Part shown: piece by piece, positions 18,099 to 28,245 of the stretch
Layout: every line of letters begins with the position of its first letter
Position numbering within the stretch: the stretch's first letter is position 1
Assembly (NCBI GenBank): GCA_028710415.1
Contig: JAQTUE010000012.1
Coordinates: 1-64,000 of the forward strand
Direction of reading: 5' to 3'
DNA: 64,000 bases
DNA from: Paludibacter sp.
Lineage (GTDB): Bacteria > Bacteroidota > Bacteroidia > Bacteroidales > Paludibacteraceae
Notes under the pieces: model-generated
Told to the model about the DNA's origin: nothing
The model's database searches: none
Seen by the model: the letters and a program-made list of their open reading frames with translations, nothing else
Program-made: the position numbers and the translations under genes

Positions 18099-19814
18099 TT
18101 ACCGCACGCGCATTGTACACCCCCTTGAGAAGTCATTATTTGAGACTTCGGCTGGAAAAAAGTTTTTTTCCAGCTTTAAGGAGGCACCGATCGTATATTC
18201 AGTTTCAGATAGAAATACAGGTTGGATTTCTACTTCAAAAATTTTCTCATCAAGTCCGTAATACTTAACTCCGGTTTCCCGTTTGGTTAAGAATCGAATT
18301 TCCTCACCGCTCTGATCCGCCAAGGCGATTTCCATGAAATCATTTCTGAATTCTTTAATTTTACTTACATTTCCCTTTATCCTTAGATAAAAACGGTCAT
18401 TAAACTTAATATCTCCGCCAACAAATATCGCATAAGTATTACATATATCTTTATATTCTGCAATTGTTGCAACTTCTTCGAATGGGTAAACCTTTTTTCG
18501 CGGTATCGCTTGTTTGATTTTTGTTAAGTTTTGACATGACCAAATTCGTAATGATTCAAAAACATTTGGATCAAAAATTTTCACACCGATAGCTTGATTA
18601 TGCCCTCCATAGGTCATTATCTCATTCGGTTTCGGAATATCCTTATTGACGTTTGACGCAATTTTCATAACGTTTTGCATCACATTCAACATATCTTTGA
18701 TTTGTTCTCCTCGCCCGGATCCAACAATCATCCCGCCGTCATGAAAATTTCTGGATGTAACAATTACATCTTTCCCATATCGATTAAAAATATTTGAGGC
18801 AATCAAACCATTAATCCCGATTGGTGCATCGTCAATATGGACATAGATCAAAGGATCGTTTTCAATCCCTCGTGTCTCAATTTGTGTATAAGCAATTTTC
18901 GAGTAAGTATCCGTGAGCTCTTTCCTGAAATTGTTCGTGATAATAGCTTCATCAATCAATTCCCTTGCTTGATTGGAATCTTTCTTTGCTATCAGCAAAT
19001 CAACGGCAACCGCAGGGTTTAAAATCAATCTTCCTATTGAATTTATGACCGGTACCAGATTAAAAGCCACAGACTGCATACTTACTTCACCTTGAAACTC
19101 AGGCAATAGTTTTCTATAAACCAATCTTTCTCGTTTGTTCATTTGACGTATGCCAATTTGTATTCGTTTTCGGATATCGGCATTATTAAGACTGGCCATA
19201 TCACTTATGAGTGTCATAGCTGATAAATCACACAAAGCGTCATCACTGAAGCAAGAGGCATAGTCCTCGCTGTATTTTCGGAATCCTTTGTGAATTTCTT
19301 CAACCAATAGCCCGGTGGATATTTTGACATCTCCATTAGCATTTGGGTTAAATACACCTATTTCATTTTCAAAACTCCCATTCGGGTGGTGATCGAATAC
19401 GAGAAGTTTATTTTTTTCATCTGCACTCAAAGCATTATAAAATTCTTTATGTGATCCATTGTCAAGTGTAATTATTAGGTCAAAACTTTTTAAGTAAGAT
19501 CTGAACAGCGCTGGGCTGATCCCATATCCATCCGCTCTTCCCGGAATATGACACAGCAATTCAGGTTCATTATACTTATGTGCTTCTGCAATATTTTGAA
19601 GCATCTCGGCCATCATCGCGGATGAGGCGATCCCGTCAACATCATAATCACCCCATATAAGGATTTTTTTTGACTCTTTAATTGCGTTATCAATTTTTAC
19701 ACAAAACCACTCCATTTTTTGTGGTTCGATACCGAATTTGAACTCTTCATTTTTTTCTTCCTCATAAGAGAACAAAAAATTTGCAAAAGCATCTGCGGCT
19801 GATTTTGTACTCAT
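18099..19814 (-). CDS. RecJ-like DHH-family single-strand exonuclease or phosphoesterase
   Basis: A 571-residue DHH/DHHA1 phosphoesterase. Motif I is DYDVDG at about residue 56, DHH at 141-143 (VFDHHPNG), and the DHHA1 motif GGHNQAIG near 402-409. An SGRGEQI segment also occurs, as in RecJ proteins that bind the single-strand end. This layout is that of RecJ-type 5'-3' ssDNA exonucleases. A second-motif variation is seen: DLIITLDNGSH in place of the usual D-x-G-x-T pattern. RecJ is usually chromosomal, so its place between T4SS genes and a primase suggests work on transferred single-stranded DNA. Its start overlaps the preceding stop (ATGA) and has a GAGAGGA ribosome site. Confidence 0.87.
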   Translation of the reverse strand: MSTKSAADAFANFLFSYEEEKNEEFKFGIEPQKMEWFCVKIDNAIKESKKILIWGDYDVDGIASSAMMAEMLQNIAEAHKYNEPELLCHIPGRADGYGISPALFRSYLKSFDLIITLDNGSHKEFYNALSADEKNKLLVFDHHPNGSFENEIGVFNPNANGDVKISTGLLVEEIHKGFRKYSEDYASCFSDDALCDLSAMTLISDMASLNNADIRKRIQIGIRQMNKRERLVYRKLLPEFQGEVSMQSVAFNLVPVINSIGRLILNPAVAVDLLIAKKDSNQARELIDEAIITNNFRKELTDTYSKIAYTQIETRGIENDPLIYVHIDDAPIGINGLIASNIFNRYGKDVIVTSRNFHDGGMIVGSGRGEQIKDMLNVMQNVMKIASNVNKDIPKPNEIMTYGGHNQAIGVKIFDPNVFESLRIWSCQNLTKIKQAIPRKKVYPFEEVATIAEYKDICNTYAIFVGGDIKFNDRFYLRIKGNVSKIKEFRNDFMEIALADQSGEEIRFLTKRETGVKYYGLDEKIFEVEIQPVFLSETEYTIGASLKLEKNFFPAEVSNNDFSRGCTMRVR

Positions 19815-20848
19815 CTGATTCCTCTCGGTGATGGTGAACGTGCTGCATCTGAGTGCTCTTGTTTTTCTGTTTTTTGAAAATAATCAGTTTTGACAGATAT
19901 GTACAAATCTTTAACATCTTCCATTTTTTTGGACGTATCATTGAGTTTACCAAATACTTTATCAACTTTATCGATGAAATAAAATAGAAGGCTTTTTTCT
20001 TTTTCTGTATAGATATCAGCACGATTATTTTCACTATCATCATGCCCAAATACGAAAAAATTCAAGCGCTCTGCAAGTGAAAACCCCTGATGTTTAAATA
20101 ATGAATTTTTTTCATTAAAATCATTTATAGCATCACGAGAGTAATAGAACGCACCGAGTGTGGCGATCGCAATTTCTGGGCTACCTGCAACACTCATGCC
20201 TACAGCAAGAGCAAGTGATGACATCTTTTGAACTGTCATTTTTCGTTCCACATCCTCTGATATAGTTTTCAAAAGATCATTAGCCCGACCTGTACCAAGT
20301 GATTTCTCACGTAACTCAGTAAAGTCAATCTTCTTAGAAAGATAGTTTGATGCCCATGAAGCTGCAGTATGTAAATTTTTAGCACTTACCTTGTCACTTG
20401 GAAAAATATTTAATGCAATTGGGATGGACAAGTTACCAATTTCTTTACTGTTTTCTTCACACCATTGATCTGACATTAAAGGGTTTTTCCCCTCTTGCTC
20501 AAAATTTATAACGATTGGGGCAACCGAATTATTAATTGCAAAGCTATAAATACTTTCAGCCATTTTAACGGGGACCGAAATAACCTTTCGATCTGAATGC
20601 CCTTCTACAATCGCTTCTTTGCTCACACCGTAATATTCTTGCCCTATCCGTAACGGGTCAATCATTCCTCCAAAATCATCGAGGAAATCCCGTTCATTCG
20701 TTTTTATAGCTGTAGGAAACTCACATTGTGGTGTCCCAAACAAACTAATCTCTTCATATTCCATTTCTGCGCAAAGCGATCGGATTGCTTCTTGATGTCG
20801 ACCTGTTCCATTCCCTATAAGGATGATAAGAGATTGTGTCTTTTTCAT
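19811..20848 (-). CDS. Hypothetical protein with SPSPRG tail
   Basis: A 345-residue protein. The N-terminus (SLIILIGNGTGRHQEAIRSL) resembles the first strand, loop and helix of a Rossmann-like or nucleotide-binding fold, but no Walker motif is present. Mid-protein there is a hydrophobic helix pair (SSLALAVGMSVAGSPEIAIA TLG) that may be membrane-associated. The C-terminal tail is charged and ends SPSPRGIR, like the coiled-coil protein at 11960-12478. I chose ATG 20848 because AGAGGAT lies just upstream; an ATG at 20869 is an alternative. Its end overlaps the RecJ-like start. Confidence 0.65.
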   Translation of the reverse strand: MKKTQSLIILIGNGTGRHQEAIRSLCAEMEYEEISLFGTPQCEFPTAIKTNERDFLDDFGGMIDPLRIGQEYYGVSKEAIVEGHSDRKVISVPVKMAESIYSFAINNSVAPIVINFEQEGKNPLMSDQWCEENSKEIGNLSIPIALNIFPSDKVSAKNLHTAASWASNYLSKKIDFTELREKSLGTGRANDLLKTISEDVERKMTVQKMSSLALAVGMSVAGSPEIAIATLGAFYYSRDAINDFNEKNSLFKHQGFSLAERLNFFVFGHDDSENNRADIYTEKEKSLLFYFIDKVDKVFGKLNDTSKKMEDVKDLYISVKTDYFQKTEKQEHSDAARSPSPRGIR

Positions 20849-20915
20849 AATATCCTCTGCTTGAATCATTTATTAACATTTTAGCAATATAGGAATGCCC
20901 AAAAAATTCAAAATA

Positions 20916-22646
20916 TTAAATTGTATTTTTTTGTTTTAAGAATGCCTCTCGCTTTATCTGATTATATTTTCCAGCATCGGCAGAAGGACTACTTTTTTTT
21001 TGTATGGCAAGCAAATATTGTTGAAAATTTTCAGAACCTTGCTCAATTTGTGCCCCTTTTGCGCCTCTGACAATCGGAAACCACAAAGAATATCCATTCA
21101 TTTTGGTTACCATCAATTTACCTTGTTCGATTTTCATTGACTGGGCAATTTTTCCTACTTGTAATTTTTCATTAGCCTTTTGAAAATCACCATTATTTTC
21201 ACTTAATGCGATTGTGAACTGTTTGAGATAGTAATATGGGTTATCCATAATCAACCCTGTTCCAAACAATTCTTTAAAATCTGTTTTTAATTTAAAAAGT
21301 CTTTCAGCCAAGCTCATCGATGGAAATTTATTCCTCATATACCCAAGAAGATTGGTTTTTTCTTCAGATACAAAATCAGTTATGATAAACCCTTCACCGC
21401 CTGATGGTTGCCAAACCGCATATTCATGGCCACTGACTTTTATTCGAGGGTTTGAAGATCCAAAATTGATCGTGCGAACATGTTCCGATCCTTCCGCCTC
21501 GTATTGATAAATAATTTCAGCCGGATCAGTCATAAGAACGATATCGGTGTCATAAATTTGTTTCCAGTCTGGATTATCTTGTGCATTTTTTTGGATGTCT
21601 TTATTTGAACAATATTTTTCAATTAAACGTTGACGATGTTCCAACGCTTCTTTTTCTGCCGTCTCCTTGGCCATTTTTGCTGATGCAATAACAGACTGAA
21701 GTGGGAAAGCATCTTTATTAAAATCAATAACTGATACGTGATTCTCACTCCCGACAGGTGGTGATGGCATATATTTACGTGCAGCATCCTTTAAAGCTGA
21801 TGGGTCGCAATATTCAAGCAAGCCAAGACTTCTGGCGACTTCCACAACAAAGAACCCCCATTCTTTAAGTTGCATTTGACGTATACATTCTTCTTTTTCA
21901 AAACGCAAACCTTCAGTCTCAAAATTTTTAAATTTTTCACCAAACGACAATGGGACAAAAACACGAAATCTATCACTTGTTTCTGATCCGAGCCCATGGC
22001 TTTTTGTCGTTACGATCGAATATGAATATCCCTTACTATCAAGCAAGATTTTTGCATCATTTATGCTCAACCCTTCGTCAATATCGAAAATAGCCAATGG
22101 TAACACCCCGACGATATGTTTAAGTGAACGTTGAGATGGTCTGCTTATTGTCCCATCTCTGTTCTCCTGCTCTTTAATGTTTTCACGCTTTTCAAAAATT
22201 GCTGTAGCATAGACATGTCTGCTTATCATTTTTAAAAAATCTTTTTCATCCTGAATGATCTCTATGTTGTCATAGCCATTAGACGCCTTCCATAATCGGT
22301 CATTAGTTTTTTCAAATCGAATATAAAGATTTCCAATTTTTTCAGCGAAGATTTTTGCATCTTTTTGAATACCGGCGGCTGATATCCGCTGCCACACTCG
22401 ATATGCTGTATTTGCCGCACGTTCGATTACCTCTTTAGATGAATAATCTTGATTTAATTCTTGTATTTTTTCTTTCGGTTTAGTCTTGTAGGTCTTGTAA
22501 AACTCATAAACAACTTCAGGATAGAAGTTTTCCAAAGAACCCTCTCTAAGTACATTTTCAATTATTTCAAAAGTATTTACAGGCACATATCCATTGCCAC
22601 TCTTTTGATATTGGTCGTGTCGTGTCATTACAATAGGGGTTTTCAA
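20916..22646 (-). CDS. Archaeo-eukaryotic-type primase (AEP), plasmid replication or transfer primase
   Basis: A 576-residue protein. Residues about 183-230 carry the pattern LPLAIFDIDEG, then TTKSHG, then SDRFRVFVPL, matching AEP primase motifs: a D-x-D metal site (near 187), S-H-x and R-F-R-V. A CDPSALKDAARKYMPSP segment near residue 285, typical of these primases, follows. The C-terminal half has mixed alpha-beta character without a recognisable helicase motor. Such primases start DNA synthesis on plasmids and phages, and in conjugation can prime the complementary strand in the recipient. The start is probably TTG 22646 with AAGG upstream, since the ATG six codons later has no ribosome site. 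A G/C hairpin (22669-22686) separates it from the upstream 1252-residue gene. Confidence 0.78.
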   Translation of the reverse strand: MKTPIVMTRHDQYQKSGNGYVPVNTFEIIENVLREGSLENFYPEVVYEFYKTYKTKPKEKIQELNQDYSSKEVIERAANTAYRVWQRISAAGIQKDAKIFAEKIGNLYIRFEKTNDRLWKASNGYDNIEIIQDEKDFLKMISRHVYATAIFEKRENIKEQENRDGTISRPSQRSLKHIVGVLPLAIFDIDEGLSINDAKILLDSKGYSYSIVTTKSHGLGSETSDRFRVFVPLSFGEKFKNFETEGLRFEKEECIRQMQLKEWGFFVVEVARSLGLLEYCDPSALKDAARKYMPSPPVGSENHVSVIDFNKDAFPLQSVIASAKMAKETAEKEALEHRQRLIEKYCSNKDIQKNAQDNPDWKQIYDTDIVLMTDPAEIIYQYEAEGSEHVRTINFGSSNPRIKVSGHEYAVWQPSGGEGFIITDFVSEEKTNLLGYMRNKFPSMSLAERLFKLKTDFKELFGTGLIMDNPYYYLKQFTIALSENNGDFQKANEKLQVGKIAQSMKIEQGKLMVTKMNGYSLWFPIVRGAKGAQIEQGSENFQQYLLAIQKKSSPSADAGKYNQIKREAFLKQKNTI

Positions 22647-22668
22647 GAAAGCTGCCTTTTTATTGGTT

Positions 22669-22686
22669 TTCCCCCAGCAGGGGGAA
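22669..22686 (-). promoter_or_regulatory. Intercistronic G/C hairpin
   Basis: A 7-bp perfect stem TTCCCCC / GGGGGAA with a 4-nt loop sits between the stop of the 1252-residue gene (22691) and the TTG start of the primase gene. No T-run follows on the minus strand, so it is more likely an mRNA processing or stability element than a terminator. Confidence 0.5.
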
Positions 22687-22690
22687 GAAA

Positions 22691-25600
22691 TTAGTGACTT
22701 GTTCCGCCGATCATCGGTCCGTTAGTTCTGGTTTCTGACCATTCGGTACCAATGTCTTCGAAGTATGTATGCCGTTGTTGGATATGACTGCTCAAGCTTT
22801 CAATATCTGACATCGTCAAGTCATCCAAATCATAATCATCATCGATCCCATCAAGATCGTCGATGCTCGGGAATAATGATTCCACTTTATGCTCCATAAT
22901 TACAGGAGCTTCTTCCTCTCCAATTTCACTTTCAGGAACCGGTGAAACACTTTTTTCTTCTACAATCTCTTGCGCTGTCTTAACCTCTTCAGGTTCGACC
23001 ATGAAGATTGTAGGATTCATCTCTGTTGCAACTACAGCAGTTTCCGGGATAGAAACGTTTTCATCAGCTTGTGGAGCCGCGAACAAATTAAAGGCCTGAC
23101 TGTAATCTTCAATCGGTGCTTTGTTGGTTTCATGCCCTTTTTTCAAAAGATCTACCAGCCATTGTGTAGTTTCTTTGCGATCGAAAGATTGACATTTATC
23201 TTTCATAATTTTGGCAAAATCAGCTTTTGGCTGTAAAGATTTAATTTTCCCGCCGGGGAACTCCTCTTCAACTTCTTGAACATAAGGGTTCATTGGGTTA
23301 GCATGAACCCCATTGAACCCATTCCCGCCAACATTGGCCATGTATAATTGATTGCGAAGAACGTTCATTACATCTCTACTTTCAGAATATGCACCTGAAA
23401 AACGAACAGTGTTTTTGCCTTCAACCGAAAGATTTTGCTCCATTGCAACATCAAGCCCCTGTTTGCTCAAAACTTCTACAGCATATTTCCCAATTGCCAA
23501 TCTCTCCGCAATACTATATTGCAAAGAAGCCAATGATTTTCGTGCTTTTGAAATTTCAGCATCGTCTTTGTAATCATCTTTATCTATGGTCATATAGCGT
23601 AAGTCGGTGTGATCGTTATTTTTCATACCGGCACGAATTGCTTTGACATATTCATCGACTTGACGTTTATTTTTTCGTCCAAAACGGCTCAAATCAAAAG
23701 ATTTTAAAAGTCTGTTTTGGTTTACGTGTTCAACAGCTTTCATCAAGATACCGAAGTCGGTATTGTTTGCAACCCCTTCCTTTATTGCATCATGGACGAT
23801 CTTCATCCCGGCTTTAAGCGCTTCAGGTTCACCGCCCTTTTCAAGAGCACGGTCATAAGCAATCTTTGCTTTTCCAAATGCTTTATTCATTTCATTTACG
23901 AGATCTGTTTTACCATTTGCTTTTGAACCATCGGCAAACTCTTTTGTCACTTTTTGCAAAAATTCAATCAACTTTGTAAAAGCAACATTTTTTTGATCAG
24001 GAACGTCTTCTCCGCCATCTCCTTTACGGGTAAAAGTAATTACACCATTTTCATCAGCCTGATTGAATTCTTGTAATGCGAAAGCGATTCGTTCAACAAA
24101 GGTGCTGTTTACAGGGGCGATATAAGCTCTGTGACGACCGATAATTGAGTCGATGCTATAAGCTGCACTTGCTTTAATCCCGACTTCTTCACCACCTTTA
24201 TTGGTTACGTTGATTGCTTTTCGGAAAGTTGCAACGGTGAAATATTCCTCCGTAGGAGCCAAATCATACCGTTGTGAATTACGAACACCTCCCATGAGTT
24301 CTATTGCGATCGATCTTGGGATGCCACCGTCAATACGAGGACGAGAATCATTTTTTGTCAATGATGGTGTAGACAATTGTCTCGTAGTTGCTCGACGAAC
24401 TCCACGATCTACCATTACAAGACTTTGAAGAAAACGATCGCCTTTTTTTGAACGTTCAGCCGGTTCCATTTGTTCATATTCACTGATAATATCTTCAAAA
24501 GGGTTCTCATGGGATGGTCCAAACCCTTTTTGTCGATCAATCCGATTGAGTTCAGACAAAATATCTCGTCCATAACTGATGGCATATTCCTGAAGAAACT
24601 TCAATATCGAAGAAACGGGTTCCTTCATCAAACGATCAACTTCAGCCGGCTGAATTTGTGTTGCAATCAAAGTAGATTTTTGAGGAACGCTATTCGGAGA
24701 AAATTCAATCTCTTTGATCGCTTTTTGAATAGCAACCGCTACAGATTCTTTCGTGAAGCCTTTATATGTCTCAAACCCGCTGCTTCTCGTAACAACGCTC
24801 ATATCATGGATAACGACTTCTTCGATTTGGGGATCGAACATCGTCATCCATCCGCCAATTTTAGATGAAACAACCTTGTCATCAAGACCGCCATTTTTAG
24901 CGATTTTTTCGATTATTTTCAAATGATCTTCATAGCTTTTATCTTCAAGTGAAAGTTCACCGGTTTCATTTCGTTTTGAATTTAAACGCTCAAATTCGTC
25001 ACCGATACGGCTATAGAGATCAAAAAAGCTTGCTGTTGGTTCAACAACAAGTGTATCGGCCATAATTGGATTTTGATCAAGTCGATCCCCTTTTTTTGCC
25101 GCTGTAACCCGCGACAATATCTCAGTGATATCACTTTCGACCTTACTCGGATTTTCTTTATCACTTATGCGTTTTGATATTTCGGCCGTAAATTCTTTTT
25201 TTGCATCATTTTCGGCACCGTCATAAAGCGATTGAATACGGGCGCATACCGATTGGACATTATCGAGGTTTATTTCGATGTCATTTTTTACGGTATTAAC
25301 AGGAGATTCGGCAAGACTCGGTATGGAATCGTCAGCTCTGACAATTTGCCCAAGAATTTTCAACATACCTTTTTTCTCTTTTGTGCGGTCATTCCGGAAT
25401 GGTTTATTCAATTCCCGGATAACATCTTCTGCAAATCCTTTTGCCTCGTGCTCCTGCATTTGGTCGTATGTATTTTGGATAAATTGGCATACTCGGACAT
25501 CGTAGCCTTCGTCTTCCGCGAAAGTCGGGTCTTCATTCATTGAAGCATTGTAATGTGGCGGAAACGGATCGGTACCGCGAAAAATTTCAGCAAGAGTTTT

Positions 25601-26449
25601 CAAATCACTGATAGTTTTTGCTGATTTTTTATAAGATGCCATGGCGGTAGTATTAACTTCTGCCTCAATCGTATCAGCAATTTCATCTTTATACTTACCA
25701 ACTGCTGTACGCAATTCGGTCATGAATTCCTGAAGCTTTCCTTCTTTATCATCATAGCTGCGCACGATAGGTTTTCCGCCGCCATTGATACCGATCAAGT
25801 TTTGTTTGAGCAAATATGCATTGATCTCTTGCAAACGTTTCATGTTTTGCGCATCGGAAAACACAGAACTCAAAAGAGGGTCACTCGGATTTGAACGTTT
25901 AGCAAGAAATAAGTTTTCTGCTGCTTTCAACATTGCACGTACGGCAAAATACATAGCATCATTTGAAATAACCGATTTGTCATTTTCGCGTGCGATACGC
26001 AACACTGCTTTAAGTGCACTTCTCGGGGTATATTCCGAAAAATACTCTTCAGCTTTTTGGGCAACCCATCGCAATGATTCTTTTGTAGTTCCATTGTTGA
26101 TACCAAAGCGTTCATACAAAGCATTGCGATCAATTTCTTTGTATATAGTGCCTTTGATTTTGTTATCTTCAGCAACATAAGCGTGATTAATGGAATTGTC
26201 ATGTCCATAGATGATAAACAGCTCATTTTGAAGTTTGTTATCTGCTTTTACACTTTTTATCTCTACCACACCGTCTGTAGGTTCGAATCCCAAAACGACA
26301 CCGGTCAACTCTTCAGGAAACGCGTCGTTATTGTTGTAAAACAAATCTTTCTGATTTTTTGCCGGCAAACCCGGATCCCAGTTCGCGTAAACAGATTTGT
26401 TCAAATCCAAAAATCCCGCTGCCATCCCGCGACTACTACTTCTTAACAT
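22691..26449 (-). CDS. Giant hypothetical protein of 1252 residues
   Basis: A 1252-residue protein without signal peptide or membrane segments. The sequence is mostly helical and charged (RSALKAVLRIARENDKSVIS, then ADTIEAEVNTTAMASYKK), with no Walker, nuclease or polymerase motif recognised. The last 150 residues are acidic (SLFPSIDDLDGIDDDYDLDD) and end IGGTSH. The start has an AAGGAGAG ribosome site. It sits between the primase gene and a pair of helical proteins in the operon starting at 28228. Size and composition recall phage virion or ejected proteins as well as structural proteins of transfer systems. I cannot decide between these. Confidence 0.75.
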   Translation of the reverse strand: MLRSSSRGMAAGFLDLNKSVYANWDPGLPAKNQKDLFYNNNDAFPEELTGVVLGFEPTDGVVEIKSVKADNKLQNELFIIYGHDNSINHAYVAEDNKIKGTIYKEIDRNALYERFGINNGTTKESLRWVAQKAEEYFSEYTPRSALKAVLRIARENDKSVISNDAMYFAVRAMLKAAENLFLAKRSNPSDPLLSSVFSDAQNMKRLQEINAYLLKQNLIGINGGGKPIVRSYDDKEGKLQEFMTELRTAVGKYKDEIADTIEAEVNTTAMASYKKSAKTISDLKTLAEIFRGTDPFPPHYNASMNEDPTFAEDEGYDVRVCQFIQNTYDQMQEHEAKGFAEDVIRELNKPFRNDRTKEKKGMLKILGQIVRADDSIPSLAESPVNTVKNDIEINLDNVQSVCARIQSLYDGAENDAKKEFTAEISKRISDKENPSKVESDITEILSRVTAAKKGDRLDQNPIMADTLVVEPTASFFDLYSRIGDEFERLNSKRNETGELSLEDKSYEDHLKIIEKIAKNGGLDDKVVSSKIGGWMTMFDPQIEEVVIHDMSVVTRSSGFETYKGFTKESVAVAIQKAIKEIEFSPNSVPQKSTLIATQIQPAEVDRLMKEPVSSILKFLQEYAISYGRDILSELNRIDRQKGFGPSHENPFEDIISEYEQMEPAERSKKGDRFLQSLVMVDRGVRRATTRQLSTPSLTKNDSRPRIDGGIPRSIAIELMGGVRNSQRYDLAPTEEYFTVATFRKAINVTNKGGEEVGIKASAAYSIDSIIGRHRAYIAPVNSTFVERIAFALQEFNQADENGVITFTRKGDGGEDVPDQKNVAFTKLIEFLQKVTKEFADGSKANGKTDLVNEMNKAFGKAKIAYDRALEKGGEPEALKAGMKIVHDAIKEGVANNTDFGILMKAVEHVNQNRLLKSFDLSRFGRKNKRQVDEYVKAIRAGMKNNDHTDLRYMTIDKDDYKDDAEISKARKSLASLQYSIAERLAIGKYAVEVLSKQGLDVAMEQNLSVEGKNTVRFSGAYSESRDVMNVLRNQLYMANVGGNGFNGVHANPMNPYVQEVEEEFPGGKIKSLQPKADFAKIMKDKCQSFDRKETTQWLVDLLKKGHETNKAPIEDYSQAFNLFAAPQADENVSIPETAVVATEMNPTIFMVEPEEVKTAQEIVEEKSVSPVPESEIGEEEAPVIMEHKVESLFPSIDDLDGIDDDYDLDDLTMSDIESLSSHIQQRHTYFEDIGTEWSETRTNGPMIGGTSH

Positions 26450-26459
26450 AATTCTCTCC

Positions 26460-27470
26460 TTATTTTTTAATTGAAATTGATGGGGGAATTTTCCCCCCCG
26501 ATTGACGTTGGAAAAATACCCGCTCGGATAATTTCGACTTCACTTCTTTTTCATTGCGTGGTGCCTGTGCATTTTTCAACTGATCTCTTAATGGTTCAGG
26601 CAATATACCGCCATCAATCTCATTGAGCTTTCCGCACCATCTTACCTCCACAGCTTTTTTCTCTTTTTTAACTTCTTCGACATCAACTATCGTCGCGAAT
26701 TTGCTTGAATTACCGACAAGATTTTTAAGTATGTCTCGATCATAATTGATTCGTGAACTCGATTGCAATGCCGCAAATTCATTCGAAGGGAGGGGAGTAT
26801 TACCAAATGTTTCCGTTATACACCCAGATAAAAACACCTTCAAATCTTCAGCAAGTCTCAAACGTTTACCAATTTCAGAAAAAAGCATTACTGGATTATC
26901 TTGGCCAAAATCAATATCTTGATTGACCTGTTCAATCTTTTTTAGTATAAGCCAATGCTTGACTTCATCAAGAGCCTCTTCAATCGTTGGGGCATTTTGT
27001 TTTCTGCTTGCTACAAGGGAAGTGGACGTTTTCGCGTTAATATTGCATTGATGCATTTCGGGAAAACGTTTTGTCAATTCATCAATGATTGCAGCGTTGA
27101 CTACCGCTGATGAGATTTTTTTATTTGACTCAACACTAAAAATTTTTAACAGATCCTCCTTATTTTTTAATTCAACCTTTTTACTGCTCTTTTCTCCAAC
27201 TGAATATTTAAAAGTTGCTACACTCCGGGCAGGCTCTTCAACATACGCTAAAGCAGATGCACCGCCGAACATAACACGATAAATACCCTCTCGCTGTGAA
27301 GCTAACCCTTGGGCACTAATGCTTTTTACTTTTTCATCATTGGAAGAAATTTGATAAGCAATACGCTGCTGTATGGTTTGCTCTGTCGCATCTTTCATGT
27401 CTTTAAAGCGTTTAATGTATTTAGACGTTACATAAAAAGCGGCAAGCAGTTCGACGGCTTCAGTTTTCAT
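26460..27470 (-). CDS. Hypothetical helical protein
   Basis: A 336-residue soluble protein of unknown function. The N-terminus is helical (VELLAAFYVTSKYIKRFKDM), the middle is alpha-beta with a FGGASALAYVEEPARSVATF strand-turn, and the C-terminus is basic with the tail IPPSISIKK. Near the 3' end the coding sequence contains a G5/C-rich palindrome (26481-26498) just before the next gene. Start and upstream stop overlap by 4 bp (ATGA), which couples it to the first gene of the operon. Confidence 0.7.
   Translation of the reverse strand: MKTEAVELLAAFYVTSKYIKRFKDMKDATEQTIQQRIAYQISSNDEKVKSISAQGLASQREGIYRVMFGGASALAYVEEPARSVATFKYSVGEKSSKKVELKNKEDLLKIFSVESNKKISSAVVNAAIIDELTKRFPEMHQCNINAKTSTSLVASRKQNAPTIEEALDEVKHWLILKKIEQVNQDIDFGQDNPVMLFSEIGKRLRLAEDLKVFLSGCITETFGNTPLPSNEFAALQSSSRINYDRDILKNLVGNSSKFATIVDVEEVKKEKKAVEVRWCGKLNEIDGGILPEPLRDQLKNAQAPRNEKEVKSKLSERVFFQRQSGGKIPPSISIKK
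26481..26498 (-). promoter_or_regulatory. G/C palindrome at gene end
   Basis: A run GGGGGAATTTTCCCCCCC lies in the last codons of the gene ending at 26460, about 30 bp before the start of the 1252-residue gene. Together with the similar hairpin at 22669-22686 it brackets that gene. It may modulate transcript stability or translation of the gene between. Confidence 0.4.
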
Positions 27471-28228
27471 CGTTTTGGTGCAGTATTTAATGTTGTATCA
27501 AATCGGTGCTCATTCGCTGTTTTAGCAAAATATCCCGGTCGATCGTTTTCATTGAACAAATTTTGTCCATCCGCAATACTGGCAGAGATTCTTTCGACCT
27601 CATCCTGCAACAAGTTAATTGCATTTTCATTCATGATGCTTGCTACTTGTTTTTCAAGCGCATTCATCTCCTCTGGGGATATTTTTTTGGAAACATTGAA
27701 TTTAGTGATGATTTCACCGTTTTCATGCTCGATTTGAACAAGACCGGTTTGTGCGGCAATCTCTTTTAACTCTGTCAGCATAAATGTAGGCAGAATTGTC
27801 TCAACTCGACGAAGCGCTCGCATGACGGAGTCCATGCTTGCAGTCAAATCAGGATCATTAACCGATTGTGCACCGGCTCCATTAATACAAGACAGTGCTC
27901 CGATCAAGTCCCCGCTATTCATTCGTTCACCTGCAGATACATATTGTTCACGCCCCGTACTATTTGCGCGAAGCCCGGCAAGACCAACGAATGTATTAAT
28001 TTCATCGCGAACAACACGTACTGATGCCGCAAAACGTCTTGACAAAGTTTTTAGATCACGGATTTGGATGTTTTCATCTTTCAAAACTTTTAAACACCAT
28101 TGCGCATTTTTAATAAGCGTATCGATTTGTCGAGTGTTGAATGAACTACTTTCAGCATCGAGTTGATTGAGGCGTTCCTCAATCGCCTTAACTTTATCCA
28201 TTGCTTCATTTGCAGATAACGTTGGCAT
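27467..28228 (-). CDS. Hypothetical helical protein, first gene of the operon
   Basis: A 253-residue soluble, mostly helical protein (MDKVKAIEERLNQLDAESSS and EEMNALEKQVASIMNENAIN), with a basic tail TAPKR. No family was recognised. It is the first gene after the promoter at 28259-28287 and begins the minus-strand run that includes the primase, RecJ and T4SS ATPases. Being first, it may be an abundant structural or regulatory component. It overlaps the following gene in an ATGA. Confidence 0.72.
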   Translation of the reverse strand: MPTLSANEAMDKVKAIEERLNQLDAESSSFNTRQIDTLIKNAQWCLKVLKDENIQIRDLKTLSRRFAASVRVVRDEINTFVGLAGLRANSTGREQYVSAGERMNSGDLIGALSCINGAGAQSVNDPDLTASMDSVMRALRRVETILPTFMLTELKEIAAQTGLVQIEHENGEIITKFNVSKKISPEEMNALEKQVASIMNENAINLLQDEVERISASIADGQNLFNENDRPGYFAKTANEHRFDTTLNTAPKR

Positions 28229-28245
28229 CTTGACCCCTTTTTGAA

